A program made the position numbers and the translations under genes. This document shows positions 31,966 to 43,462 of a stretch of 64,000 bases of DNA, piece by piece. The DNA is from Trematomus loennbergii (Eukaryota; Chordata; Actinopteri; Perciformes; Nototheniidae). The notes beneath the pieces are model-generated. The model was given only the letters and a program-made list of their open reading frames with translations, made no database searches and was not told the origin of the DNA. The number at the start of each line of letters is the position of its first letter. The first letter of the stretch is position 1. The DNA is taken from positions 111,001-175,000 of the forward strand of contig JAAOOA010000265.1 of the NCBI GenBank assembly GCA_012861695.1, read 5' to 3'.

Positions 31966-33841
31966 CTACAGACTCACAAATGTTTACACTTGTTATTATT
32001 CATGTTTGATCTCTTCACAGATCTGACAGTGTTTTAAACATGGTAGCTGGTATTAAAACAAAGTACAACAAATATGCTCTATAAGGGGAAACACATAAAT
32101 GTGAAATAGAGATGATTCAGTGAAAATTACACACAGTAGGAAAATATAATGAGGATATGTTTGTAATAACTATTTCTGAACTTCAGACTCACTTACTCTC
32201 TTTTTGGAGTTTTTTCAAATCTCACAGCCTTCTTTACGTACACGGAGAATAAAATAAATAAACTGGTTACATGATAAAACACTTTAAAATATTCCTCGGT
32301 TACAACATGTAAAACATTTTTTCCCATTATTTGTAAACATTAATGGCATTAAAAGTACATATAGAATATATGTATATGACAAGCAAACTTTACAATCCAC
32401 AGATGTTCCCTAAACATCTCATATCCAGTTCCTGCCCTTCTTAAATCTGCAGTTATCACTTTTATATAACAAACAAACATTGTTTTTACACTTCACAATT
32501 TGTTTTATAACTGTCTCAACACTGTAATATGTTTATTTTTTTTTTTAAATTGCCACTAGTTGTTACTAATTTAATAATGGATGTGTACTCTGTTTTTTAT
32601 TCTATAACTAACGTGTTTTTATTTTTCTCTATATTTAATTTAAGTTAGCTTGTCTTTTTTTGCACATTTACACAAGTTCCCTTCTTGAATATCTGCAAGG
32701 CTTTCCTCTGCATACCAATACTGCACATTTATTATACTATGCGTATTAATATTATTTTTGAGTATATCTATATTACATGTAGATACTGCTATATTTGAAT
32801 GTTTTAATAGTTTTCTTATAATTGTTTTATTTCTTTGGTCCTTTTATTACAATTTAAATGATTTAATAATACCTGAAATGTAGATAGTGCCTTTCATAAA
32901 CCCAAGGACACTTCTACAGTAAAGAAAATAAATAAAAAGGGAGAAAGACTAAATGCAAATCTAATTAAATATATACATTAATGGGAAAAAGGGATAAATA
33001 AATACACACATTGATAAATAAGTAAAGTGATAATTTGATGAATATATTGGACTTAAAGCAAATATCAATAATTATTCAAATCTATAATAATACCTATACA
33101 AAATAATAAAAGGGGAAACGATAAACGAAAATATGAATGACTAAATAAATAAAACTAATCAGAATACTATATGTATATATTTTTAATTCTCGTTCTATTA
33201 TTTGTTGCTAGTAAACCAAGACAAGCTTAAAAATATAATGCAAAGTGATTTGAAGTCATAAGGTATTAAACAGTTTCTAATGATGAGTCAAAGTCTCTTT
33301 GTGTCGACAAGTTTAATGAGAAACTAGAAAACAAGTTTTAAGTTTACAGCTCAGATTATTACAGCAGCAAGAATCACATTTACTGAGAACACAGAAAACT
33401 ATCGGCCGTCACAATGAAGTCAAATAACATGAGAAAGTATTATATCAGACTTTCACTAGAACATGGTTTGTTCAAACAAAACAAGAACTTCACAAATGTA
33501 CTTTATCACTTCTCATACCTAATGTGTCATAATGTTTTGAACATCACTTGAAGTAAATACAAAAAAATTACCAAAAAGCAACTCAAACCTTTGAATTGAA
33601 CCGAAACATGGAAAAAAACGAGTCAATGAACGTTACACACAGAAAAATGTGAAAAGGCTGGTTTAACCAAATAAAAAAAACGTTTTTTAACCAGAGCCCT
33701 CTCATATAGAGCTAAGTGTGTGAGGACAGCAGGGTTTTGGGAGGTCTGAATGTAGTCCATAAACAACATGTTTATTAGAACGTAAAGTCACTGTTGGTCA
33801 GCTTTCCATTTAGAGAAAAGCAGGAGGAATGCTAGCTTGAC

Positions 33842-33950
33842 TCAGAAAAGGATCAGATGGAGGCAGAGTGAGTGCACTGATGGACTTTTAGTGTATCAGA
33901 TCTTGTGAATGCTTTGTCACACTGGTCACATTGACATGTCTGTAAATGCG
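33842..33950 (-). pseudogene. Frameshifted 12th finger of ZNF unit 4
   Basis: Minus strand, one frame off the array: THLQTCQCDQCDKAFTRSDT then LKVHQCTHSASI and TGA. It is the expected last finger with the family tail. The stop after TGEKV at 33951 falls just before it. One more A in the AAA of GAGAAAGTG would restore the frame, so a deletion in the gene or in the consensus is likely. Confidence 0.75.
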
Positions 33951-34907
33951 TCACACTTTCTCTCCAGTGTGAGTGCGTTCGTGGCTCTTAAGATGACCAC
34001 TTTGAGAAAAGATTTTCCCACATTGCTCACAACAGAATGGTTTCTCTCCCTTGTGACTACGACGATGGACTGTGAGCTCAAGTGATGTAGTGAAAGTTTT
34101 CCGACACTCTTCACAGCTGTATGGTTTCTCTCCAGTATGAATGCGTTCGTGCATCTTAAGATTACCTTTATGAGAAAAGGTGTTCCCACACTGGGTACAG
34201 CTGTATGGTTTCTCTCCAGTATGAATGCGTTTGTGCATCTTAAGACTACTTTTATGAGAAAAGGTGTTCCCACAGTGGGTACAGCTGTATGGTTTCTCTC
34301 CAGTGTGACTACGATGATGGCGTGTGAGGTGAGTTGATGAATTGAATGTTTTCCCACACTCTTCACAGCTGTATGGTTTCTCTCCTGTATGAATGCGTTC
34401 GTGCATCTTAAGATTAGCTTTCTGAGAAAAGGTTTGCCCACATTGCTCACACCAGAATGGTTTCTCTCCCGTGTGACTACGACGATGCATTGTGAGTTGA
34501 CTTGATGTAATGAAAGTTTTCCGACACTCTTCACAGCTGTGTGGTTTCTCTCCAGTGTGAATACGATGATGGCTTGTGAGTCGACCTGATGTAGTGAATG
34601 TTTTCCCACACTCTTCACAGCTGTATGGTTTCTCTCCGGTGTGGCAGCGCTGGTGGGATGAAAGACTACCTTTCTGAGAAAAGGTGTTCCCACACTGGGT
34701 ACAGCTGTATGGTTTCTCTCCAGTATGAAGACGTTCGTGCATTTTAAGATTACTTTTATGAGAAAAGGTGTTCCCACACTGGGTACAGCTGTATGGTTTC
34801 TCTCCAGTATGAATGCGTTCGTGGATTTTAAGATTACCTTTCTTAGAAAAGGTTTTCCCACATTGGGTACAGCTGAAAAGTTTGGGTTCCTTTCTTCTTC
34901 TCTGTTT
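33951..34907 (-). CDS. C2H2 zinc-finger protein, finger-array exon (11 fingers)
   Basis: Exon after acceptor TTCTCTTTTTTAG at 34907, in phase 0 for 319 codons to the stop at 33951-33953. It begins KQRRRKEPKLFSC. Eleven regular C2H2 fingers with TGEKPY/F linkers follow in blocks of two recurring types: [21 protein letters not shown] and CEECxKTFxTSxxLTxHxRSH. The fingers are so alike in DNA that the 84-bp period keeps other frames open, including a 357-codon out-of-frame reading. A probable nuclear DNA-binding regulator; target unknown. The product ends abruptly (HTGEKV) because of a one-base shift before a twelfth finger. I found no block-B copy of the upstream coding exon, so the start is unknown. 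Confidence 0.85.
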   Translation of the reverse strand, partial: KQRRRKEPKLFSCTQCGKTFSKKGNLKIHERIHTGEKPYSCTQCGNTFSHKSNLKMHERLHTGEKPYSCTQCGNTFSQKGSLSSHQRCHTGEKPYSCEECGKTFTTSGRLTSHHRIHTGEKPHSCEECRKTFITSSQLTMHRRSHTGEKPFWCEQCGQTFSQKANLKMHERIHTGEKPYSCEECGKTFNSSTHLTRHHRSHTGEKPYSCTHCGNTFSHKSSLKMHKRIHTGEKPYSCTQCGNTFSHKGNLKMHERIHTGEKPYSCEECRKTFTTSLELTVHRRSHKGEKPFCCEQCGKIFSQSGHLKSHERTHTGEKV

Positions 34908-35198
34908 CTAAAAAAGAGAAACAGATAAAGAGTCAGTGAGAGGCCTTGGTGCAGATATCTTAAAACAAAAATTAGAGTCTGTAAAAATAAACCCCACAAT
35001 TTTCAAGCTTGTTTCCTCATTAAATAAAAGTACAGGTTTTAAGTCCTGAACCAGTTAACCTGTTAAGCCCCAAGCCTGTTCTTCAGGTCTCAGGCTCGAA
35101 AATGACATTCCCAGAACAAATGACAATAACTTCCCTTCTAAAAGGGGTAAATTAATAATCTTTTCTCTCAAAGCAATGATAAACCTGTGAGTTGGATG
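34908..35198. other. Intron and left foldback arm, block B
   Basis: Matches 20173-20430 of block A. From about 35047 it is the left arm of the foldback element (CCAGTTAACCTGTTAAGCCCC), ending at the hAT target GTTGGATG (35191-35198). Confidence 0.75.
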
Positions 35199-36003
35199 TC
35201 GTGTTAATTTCGTCAGCTATTTTTTTATTTAGTTGAGTCTTGGTCCTGTGTTAAATGTCCTTTTTAGTTTTAGTCATATTTAGTCACCTTCATCCTGTTT
35301 TTATTTAGTCAAGTTTTAGTCACTAAAAGTCTGAGCATTTTAGTCTTATTTTAGTCAAAGAAAACTCATTATTTTAGTCTACTTTTTGTCAATGAAAACT
35401 GTTGAGTCTTTTTTAGTCATCAGATTATATAGAACATTTCAGTCAAACTAGTCTAGCCAAAACCAATAATTTGACATTTTAGTCAAACTTATTTCACAAT
35501 AAGATTATATCTTGTCCTTATTTGATGAAAAACACAGGTTGAATGATTAAGAATGCAGCTTTGCAGAGTATCTGGTCAGGTTTGTGGTGTTTTTACCAGC
35601 TGTGTTATGGCCACATTGCTTCCCTTCGGATAAAACAATGCATTCACTTTTTTTCTCAGCCTCATTGTAGCGAAAATGTGCCCAAATATCACATTGTTTT
35701 TCTCTCCCAAGCAGTGGTGGCGTTAGACATAATCCATTATTACCCGTCGAGTCTGTACACAATTCACTCGCGCTGACGGTGGACGGTATTCGGTTAACGC
35801 GACTACTGCCAAGCCCTGTTGTTCCCATTTTATTTTCTGTTAAATAAGGTTAGACCCGAGTCTTCCAGACAGTTCACAGTGTGCCGCTGGCCGGTGTAAT
35901 TCAAATGTACCGCCGCGCGCAGCACAGACACACAGCTGCTGCCCAGCCGCAGCACCGGAAATGGATCTGCTGGGAGAAAAACTGACTATCACAGATGTAA
36001 CGT

Positions 36004-36874
36004 CAGTGTTTCCCCTAGGTTAGGTGTGAGTCTAACATTAAACAAGCAGTCTGCTTGTCATACATTGCTGACGATACATTTTAAGAGGCAATTTGTTGAG
36101 TCACTGTCGCTAAATGCCGGTAGCATCAAGCTAGCAAATCCTGCATTAGCCTCACATCAACAGGTGTAGACAGAACATCCAATTATCCTGAACTAATTTA
36201 CTGAATAAACCAACTCGCATCTCCTGTCTTTTTTTTCACCAACTCATTAGACTGTTCTCCTGCTGGCGTTTCATTGTTGTTTTCTGTCAAATTCAATACT
36301 GTAGTTCAAAACCGCGGTACCTGCTCTGTGAGCTATTTTTAGAATGCGCACGCTACGTTCGTTGTCGCGTTCACGCGCCCACCTGGGCAGGCTGTGTGTG
36401 TCCTTCTCCTCCGTGACGATAACGGCTTGAGGTTAAAAATAATAATAAACGAATTTGAAACTGGGGGACACACAACACAAACGGGCAGACAGCAGAGCTC
36501 GGGGCAATAATGCAGATTTGTTTGACTTTTTTACACTTTGTTGTTCTCCTCCTTTCCTCCGCTCTTGTCTGTGATTGTGAGTGTGTGCATTCGTGTGTGT
36601 GTGGGGGGAGCGGAGCCCCGCCCTTCAGAAACAGAGCAGAGGGAGAATGTGAATACGCAAAGCAGTGGACACTGAAACATGCACATAGCCTACATTGGAT
36701 AAATAACATAGGCGTTTAGTTTATTTAATAAAAGAGCACATGTTCAATGTGAAAAGTGACCGTAGATAGATTACTTCAGTTGCAATTTGGTGCTATATAT
36801 ATATATTATATTATTATTATTTTTTTTTTAATAGGGCGCAGCGCAACACCAAGACAATGGTAGGGGAAACACTG
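36004..36874. mobile_element. Non-autonomous element, CAGTGTTTCCCCTA termini, 5-bp duplication
   Basis: Perfect 14-bp inverted termini CAGTGTTTCCCCTA / TAGGGGAAACACTG, 871 bp, flanked by direct AACGT (35999-36003 and 36875-36879). Block A has the empty site GATGTAACGTTATC at about 20933, so insertion and target duplication are both proven. The CAG start is hAT-like, but most hAT families duplicate 8 bp. No transposase; includes a (TA)n stretch near 36796. Confidence 0.92.
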
Positions 36875-36995
36875 AACGTTATCTTTGATAATATTTCGTC
36901 TCGTCACTTTTCGTCAGGATATTGCATGTTGATTTCGTTTCGTCGGTGCCGTCTCGTCATCATCTCCTTTTAGTCATGGATAAAAGGTCGCTGAC

Positions 36996-39900
36996 CGGGC
37001 TGGAATGACTGAGGGGGCTGTTCAAAAATCTGAGGGGCGATTTTTTTTCATAACAACGAAAAATATTGGCAGTTTTTTTTATTTAACCTTTATTTAACCA
37101 GATAAAAAACATTGCTGACCTGGCCAAGAAGGCAGCAACGTTACACATAACACATAACACAAACATATAAAATACAGAGAACATAACCAAAAAACAAAAG
37201 ACGAAAAAGCAGTCACTACATTGTGCACATTAGGACAGTATGAAAAGTACACTACTTGTTACTACAAGAGCAGCTGGTGGCGAGGACCTCAGACAACTTC
37301 AATTCAAAACATGATAAAGAGACAAGTGCCCTCAGTTTAAGGCATGATTGAAGGTCATTCCAAGACCAAGGACCATAATAAGAAAGACTCCTTTTTCCAG
37401 CCTCAGTCCGCATAGCAGGAACCTGGACCCGTATCCAGGCACTGGATCTGAGGTTGTAAGAGTCACAAACTGGGGCAAATCTGACACATATGTACAGTGG
37501 AAGCTTACCTAAAATGGCTTTATACATTAATAAAAACCAGTGCTGCATCCTACGCATAGTAAGTGAGGACCATCCAGTTAGGCTATACAGTGTGCAATGA
37601 TGAGTCCTATAGGGTGCATTTGATATATAACCAATGCAGCATGGTAAGTGGGACAAGTTTGGCCAAAACAGTGGGACAGGCAAATCTATAGATGTATCAC
37701 CGTAGTCCAGCTGGGACAGGAATAAGCCAGAGACCAACCTTTTACGGGATGAAATTGAAAAACAACATTTAAGTCTGTAAAGGAAGCCAAGAGTGAATTT
37801 CAATTTCTTTGTTAAAACTTCAATATGGTGTTTAAAGTTCAGATTACTGTCCAACCAAAAGCCCAGATATTTGTAGGTATCAACAAACTCAACAGAAACG
37901 CCATCAAGGGTGTCAATGGAGAGGCAAGAGGAGGACGCTGACTTGGGAGCAAAAAGCATTGCTTTGGTTTTCTTACTGTTCAATAGCAGTTTAGAATCAA
38001 GAAGTGCATGCTGCAGCGTGATAAAATCTGATTTTAAATTGGAAATGGCCATATCCAGAGAAGGAGCACACGAGTATACAATAGTGTCATCAGCATACAT
38101 ATGATAGGTAGAAAATTGCATCTGATTACAAATATTGTTTACATATAATAAAAAGCAAGGGCCCCAAATAGAGCCCTGTGGAACTCCCTTCTCCAAGGTG
38201 ACAGGGTCAGAGACAGTACTACCCAACCTGACGCATTGAGTACGGTCGGTTAGATAACTCTGAAACCAGCAAATGGCATTGTGACCGAAACGAGACACCA
38301 ACATAACATTAGACATAATGTGGTGATCTACAGTGTCAAATGCTTTGGCTAGGTCAATAAACAATGCAACACAAACTGATTTCTTATCCAAAGCAGCCTT
38401 AATATCGTCTAAGACTTTCAGACTGGCAGTCACAGTACTGTGCTTTGTCTGAATCCAGATTGCATAGGGTTAAGGATGTTGTGTGAATTTAAAAAAAGTT
38501 TTAGCTGAGTAGAAACAAGGGACTCAAGAATCTTTGATAACACAGAAAGATTTGAGATAGGACGATAGTTATTCAACTCCGTGGGATCACCAGCTTTCAA
38601 GAGGGGCGATACCAGAGCTTGCTTCCACACAGCTGGCAGTGTGTGAGTGGACAGGGAGAGATTAAAAATATCAGTTACTGGTTGTGCTATAATCTGAGCT
38701 GCAATTTTTAAAAAGAACGGGTCGAGGCCGTCAGGCCCGGCAGACTTTTTAGGATCAATCGAGTGCAAACCCTGTAAGACTTCAGAGACCGAGAAATAAG
38801 CGAAATCAAAAACAGGGGAGTTCATCTCTTGACTATGGCTGTGAGTACGACCATTTAGAGAGTCATGACTTTGCTCATCAAAAATGTGACCAGCCTTTTT
38901 GAAGTGAGCATTAAAGGCATTAGACATACCATCTGAATCTGAAATAAAAGAATCACTGACCTTCAGTTTTTGTGGGAAACTAGAAACCTTCTTGTTCTGA
39001 AGTGATTTAATTGTTTTCCAGAATTTAGAATGGTCATTAAAACAATCAGTGGTTAAGCTCAGATAGTAATCAGCTTTAGCTTTTTTAATAAGGGCAGAAC
39101 ATTTATTTCTGAGGACACGAAAAAGAAGCCAGTCATCACTAGTGTTAGACTTTCTAGCTAAGGACCATTGCTTATTTCAGACTAACATTGATTTCCTCAA
39201 TGTATAAATTGACAGGCTCTGTAATTATACCATAACCTTTTCTCCTCTATCCCTTAACTCGTCTTCCTATCAGATTTACTAACTTACTTACTATACTCTA
39301 GTCACGATTAAAGAACAATTATTTTCAGGATTAAATGTTCAAACCAAGGCTTAAAACCTAGAATTTCATAAGAAAGTGACTAATATATAAACCAAATGTA
39401 ATATTGGATAAAATACTACACCATGGACAGACACAGATTAAACATAAAGTCCCCTGGTTTGTCTCTAGAGTCTAACTGCCATGAGTAAATCAAATCAATG
39501 TTCCAAAATCCGCCACTAGATGTCGCTCATTGTACCATACGGTTGATATAATACAAAACATATTATTATTATTATTATAGTAAAAGGGCTCGCCTTGGCA
39601 ACAACCTGATCCATACGGCAGCCCTAAATAATAACAAGTAACCATCATGTGTGGTGCTATCTGTAGTTGTCAGTCTTTTTTTTGTTGATTTCATATTGTT
39701 TTCACAGAGCTGTGAAAATGAATTTCCCCCTGGGGACAATACATCTAAACTAATTTAATATTCAATCCCACACATGACGATTGAGAACATAAATTCTTAA
39801 CTTGCCTCATTTAAAGCACTTTTGTTGTAATACTATGGATTTAGTTGACACTACTAGCAGAGTTTCTTTTGTCCAATATCTCACGGGCAGGTACATTGAA

Positions 39901-40387
39901 TTAGAGGTAGAAGAAGAAGTAGGTAGTAGAAGAAGAAATACGCTAACGCTACAAAAAGGCACAACAGTGTTTCTCTGTTTTTACTGACATGTAACATTTT
40001 ATTTCACCTTGCTCTATGTTTCTTAACGCACATTAAAAAAAAAAGGGGAACATTTTCGGGAGTTTCAACCGGGTACCGGCCACCGAAAACGGGGACGTTT
40101 TGGTCACCCATCCGACTGTGTTTACAGCTAAGCACACATGCTAACATTAATTAAGACTACAAGCTCACTTGGGGTTGAGGCTTTTTACACGTTTCTTGAC
40201 TGCCTGCCCACATATCTGATCTAAACATAGTAACGTGTATTGGGGAAGATAATTATTTAAAGTTATTATTTAATAATTGTGACATGTATTGTACTTTTTG
40301 ATGGATGAATGATGCTCAAGGTGAGGGGGCAAATAATACAACTGAGGGGGCAATGCCCCCTTTTGCCCCCTCGTGGCGCCGGGCCCG
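36996..40387. mobile_element. hAT-like element with 8-bp duplication, carrying a LINE
   Basis: Direct TCGCTGAC at 36988-36995 and 40388-40395. Ends CGGGCTGGAATGACTGAGGG and (inverted) CGGGCCCGGCGCCACGAGGG share CGGGC and the GAGGGGGC block. Near the right end GGGGGCAATGCCCCCTTTTG forms a short palindrome. Block A is uninterrupted here (ATTGTTGACGAACAT). About 2.1 kb of its 3.4 kb is a LINE inserted later; 39180-40330 is unrecognised filler. Confidence 0.82.
37077..39179 (-). mobile_element. LINE (Jockey/L2-like), RT and C-terminal region, 5'-truncated
   Basis: Minus-strand frames 38430-38927 and 37252-38433 together give an almost complete RT: KKAKADYYLSLTT linker upstream, DPKKSAGPDGLDPFFLKIA, LNNYRPISNLSVLSKILESL, NPMQSGFRQ, then FIDLAKAFDTVDHHIM, KGVPQGSIWGPCFLLYVN, MYADDTIVYSC (YADD 38086-38097), LLNSKKTKAMLFAPK, YKYLGFWLD, and a C-terminus to TAA at about 37252. 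The two frames are joined by a one-base loss in the A-run near 38445 (CAAAGCAC for CAAAAGCAC). The 3' UTR ends ACCTGGCCAAGAAGGCAGC / TTTATTTAACC repeats (plus-strand view) at about 37077. Endonuclease missing. A young-looking copy. Confidence 0.9.
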
Positions 40388-40942
40388 TCGCTGACGAACA
40401 TATTTCATCATAGTTTTAGTCAACGAAATTAACACTAGTTGGATGTAGAAAATTCAGAATCAATTCAGATTGAACATAGTAAAAAATGTAAATGATAGTG
40501 TCCGTCCGAAAATAAACCTTTACTTATAGTGAAACCACCCTTGAATGATGGGATAGTAGACTTAAAGCTTTAGGAATCCAAACTATAACATATAAGTACC
40601 CTGTATCAAGATTGATGCAAAACAATTGACATTTGACCTTTTTAGAGAGGTTTAGCAACAAAAAACAACAACTCTGGGGTCATTTGGGTGGAAATGGGTG
40701 TATTTTCCGTTTCTCTGGAACCCATTGGTCGATTTTGATGATTGACATCTCTTTTGAACCGTTACAGCCAATAGAATCGAAGGGGAATTTCCACATACAC
40801 ACACACGTTACCATTGAGAATTGAGAGCTACGCGCACGCAGTTTGCCCAAAGCGAAACCTATCTTCCGCTCTGAAATCTGAAAACTAGGTTTATTGCTGA
40901 TGGATTATCAGAAATAATTTCAAAGTGACACAGACACATTGG

Positions 40943-41423
40943 AATAATAGAACATGTTGCTTACTTCCCATTGGAATTAATAAAGCATTTCTATTGTTTA
41001 CATTTCTTTATATTATCTAAACACAATTGCGTTGCTAGGCAACAGCATGGTTCCATTCTTACTTCCTGTCAGCTGATGTCCTTCACTCCTTATTTGGAAT
41101 GGAACCTTCAGAATGACGACATCATCTTTTGCCTTTATGTAGAATTCTGAATTCTGCATTGATCTTCTAGAATTCATCAGAGCATCAGAGCATCAGAGCA
41201 TCAGAGCACCAGAGCAGCAGGCAGAAGGAATTTGTCCAGCTAGTGTCAGATCATTGCAGAAATAGGTTTTGTTGCAAGCAAACATTAGGGATACTTGCAG
41301 TGTTTTTTAGCGAGATAATCTTCACAAGTGAACTCAACTTTTGTGGGATTTTTGTGACGTTAATTCAGTCGAACAATTACATTAGTTTGCGAAACAACAG
41401 GTCATTTCGTCACAGCAGTAGAG
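40943..41423. other. 5' flank of the coiled-coil gene
   Basis: Unique sequence after the end of block B. A short tandem CAGAGCATCAGAGCATCAGA run lies at about 41178-41215. The stretch to 41423 is a plausible 5' UTR; no TATA box or intron is evident. Confidence 0.4.
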
Positions 41424-43462
41424 ATGGAGATGAACAATAGAGATGAGCTGGCAGTCAAGCTTGAGATGCTGCAAAAAGAAAATCAGGAGCTGGAGCAGGA
41501 GAGGACTTTAAGGGATAAGCTTGAGATTGAAGGCGCTAAAAAGAAGGAAGCGATGCTCAAAGCATATACAGAGAAATCAGCTTTGCAGTTTAAGCACAAT
41601 GTGAAAGTGAAAGTCCAGGAAATTGAGCAGAACGTCTTGCGCGTCAACAATGAGGACCTGAACATGAAATACAGAAACCTCCAGAGGTCACACAAGAAGG
41701 TCGAAGCCAAGATGCCTGCCTTGAGAAAGGCAAACCAGGAACTCAAACAACTGAAAGAACCCTGTGTTGAGGAGCAAGGTGTAGAGATGGCTGCTTTGTG
41801 TGAGACAAATCAGGAACTCCAACAACAGAAGCTGCGTTGTGTGGAGGAAGGATAAAGAGATAGCTGCCTTGCTGAAGGAAACAAAACCTGAAACAAGAGA
41901 AGGAGCGTTGTGTTGAGGAGAAAGATGCAAAGACGGCCGCCTTGCAAAAGACTAACCAAGAACTCAAAACAAAAGTTGCGTTGCGTTGAGGAGAAAGATG
42001 CAGAGATAGCTGCTTTGCTGAAGGAAAACCAAACACTGAAGCAAGAGAAGGAGCGTTGTGTTGAGGAGAAGGTGGACAAGAAGGAGGATGTGGAGGTGAA
42101 AGTGGAGGTGGAACCAGAAGTGAGCATGATGTTAAAATGAATGCCCTGGAAATTGAGCAGAAAGTATTGCGCTTGAAACATGAGGACCTGAACATGAAAT
42201 ATGGGAAGCTCCTCAAGTTGCATGAGAAGGACAAAGCAGAGATGGCCGCCTTGGAAAAGGCAAACCAGGAATTCGAACAACAAAAGGCACGTTGTGTTGA
42301 GGAAAAGGTTGCAGAGATGGCCGCCTTGCTGAAGGAAAACCAAACACTGAAACAAGAGAAGGAACGTTGTGTGGTGGAGGAGGCGAAGGTGGACAAGAAA
42401 GAGGTTGTTGAGGTGAAAGTGGAACCAGAAGTGAGGCACGATGTGAAAATGAATGCCCTGGAAATTGAGCAGAAAGTCTTGCGTGGAAACAATGAGGAAC
42501 TGAACATGAAATATGGAAAGCTCCTCAAGATGCACGAGAAGGACAAAGCAGTGATGGCCACCTTGAGAAGGCAAACCAGGATCTCAAACAACTGAAAGAA
42601 CCCTGTGTTGAGGAGAAGGATGCAGAGATGGCTGCCTTGCAAAAGACAAACCAGGAACTCAAACAAGAGAAGTTGCGTTGTCTTGAGGTGAAACATTTTG
42701 AGATAGTCGTTTTGCATGAGAGAAACCACGAACTGGAACAACAGAAGGAACGTTGTGTGGAGGAGAAGGATGCAGAGATAGTTGCTTTGCATGAGAGAAA
42801 CCACGAACTGGAACAACAGAAGGAACGTTGCGTGGAGGAGAAGGATGCAGAGATAGTCACTTTGCATGAGAGAAACCACGAACTGGAACAACAGAAGGAA
42901 CGTTGTGTGGAGGAGAAGGATGCAGAGATAGTCGCTTTGCATGAGAGAAACCACGAACTGGAACAACAGAAGGAACGTTGTGTGGAGGAGAAGGATGCAG
43001 AGATAGTTTGCTTTGCATGAGAGAAACCACGAACTGGAACAACAGAAGGAACGTTGTGTTGAGGAGAAGGATGCAGAGATAGTCGCTTTGCATGAGAGAA
43101 ACCACGGACTGGAACAACAGAAGGAACGTTGTGCGAGGAAAAGGATGCAGAGATAGCCGCCTTGCTGAAGAAACAGCTGAAAAACCACCAAGGCACTCTC
43201 CATGGTGAAGGAGGAGCTTGTGGAGGTAAAGGTGGAGTTGGAGGTGGAACAGGAAGTGAGGGTGGATCCACCTGAGCAAACCAATGAGCCGATCCCAAAA
43301 CGCAGAGGAGGACAACACCACGGTGGAGAAGATTCATCAATTCCTTTTCTTGTATCCGCCCAAACATCAACGATGACTAAAAAGGAAAACATAAGACTCA
43401 AAGGCAGCCCTGACATCGGCTTTAAAAACTTTAAAAAACAAACTCACAACATCAAAAATTAG
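41424..43462 (+). pseudogene. Long repetitive coiled-coil protein, frame-interrupted
   Basis: From ATG 41424 (MEMNNRDELAVKLEMLQKEN) the plus strand encodes almost continuous heptad-rich, Glu/Lys/Gln-rich coiled coil, then a short hydrophilic tail (QTNEPIPKRRGGQHHGGEDS, KENIRLKGSPDIG) to TAA at 43460-43462. It is one exon as far as I can see. Open blocks 41424-41855, 41910-42140, 42137-42595, 42628-43020 and 43202-43462 overlap or follow each other by small frame changes (about seven, near 41847, 41880, 41968, 42123, 42570, 43010 and 43130). Corrected mentally, it is about 680 residues, golgin- or trichohyalin-like in composition. No catalytic domain. Either a recent pseudogene or a gene with consensus indels. 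Confidence 0.7.
42700..43155 (+). repeat. 75-bp coding tandem repeat (25 residues), about 6 copies
   Basis: Unit GAGAGAAACCACGAACTGGA plus 55 bp, encoding ERNHELEQQKERCVEEKDAE and IVALH. Copies are almost identical, except an extra T near 43010 and lost bases near 43130 that break the frame. A looser version of the same unit (NQELKQ.K.RCVEEKDAEMAAL) recurs through 41730-42690. Confidence 0.93.

Larger units (their letters stand above)
35199..40437. mobile_element. hAT element, block B copy, enlarged by nested insertions
   Basis: Flanked by GTTGGATG at 35191-35198 and 40438-40445, the same site as in block A. Termini TCGTGTTAATTTCGTCA and CAACGAAATTAACACTA. Its own sequence is about 1 kb; the rest is the two elements nested inside it. 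Confidence 0.9.
31765..40942. repeat. Segmental duplication block B
   Basis: Counterpart of block A (15560-21700). It is longer because two elements (36004-36874 and 36996-40387) inserted into the shared hAT. Homology stops at about 40942 inside the foldback element, so the right arm and the upstream ZNF exon (23791-23856 in A) were not copied or were lost. Confidence 0.88.

Noticed and set aside
34137..34928. Plus-strand frames over the finger arrays here and at 19771-20193
   Set aside because: Antisense shadows of the repeated finger DNA.
33926..34999. 357-codon minus frame over the zinc-finger array
   Set aside because: Out of register with the C2H2 frame. It stays open because the 84-bp finger period is divisible by three; the fingers read in the other frame.
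41743..43416. 557-codon antisense open frame across the coiled-coil gene
   Set aside because: Sense codons GAG/AAG/CAG/AAC give no reverse stops; the translation is low-complexity and crosses repeat units in different registers. A composition artefact.
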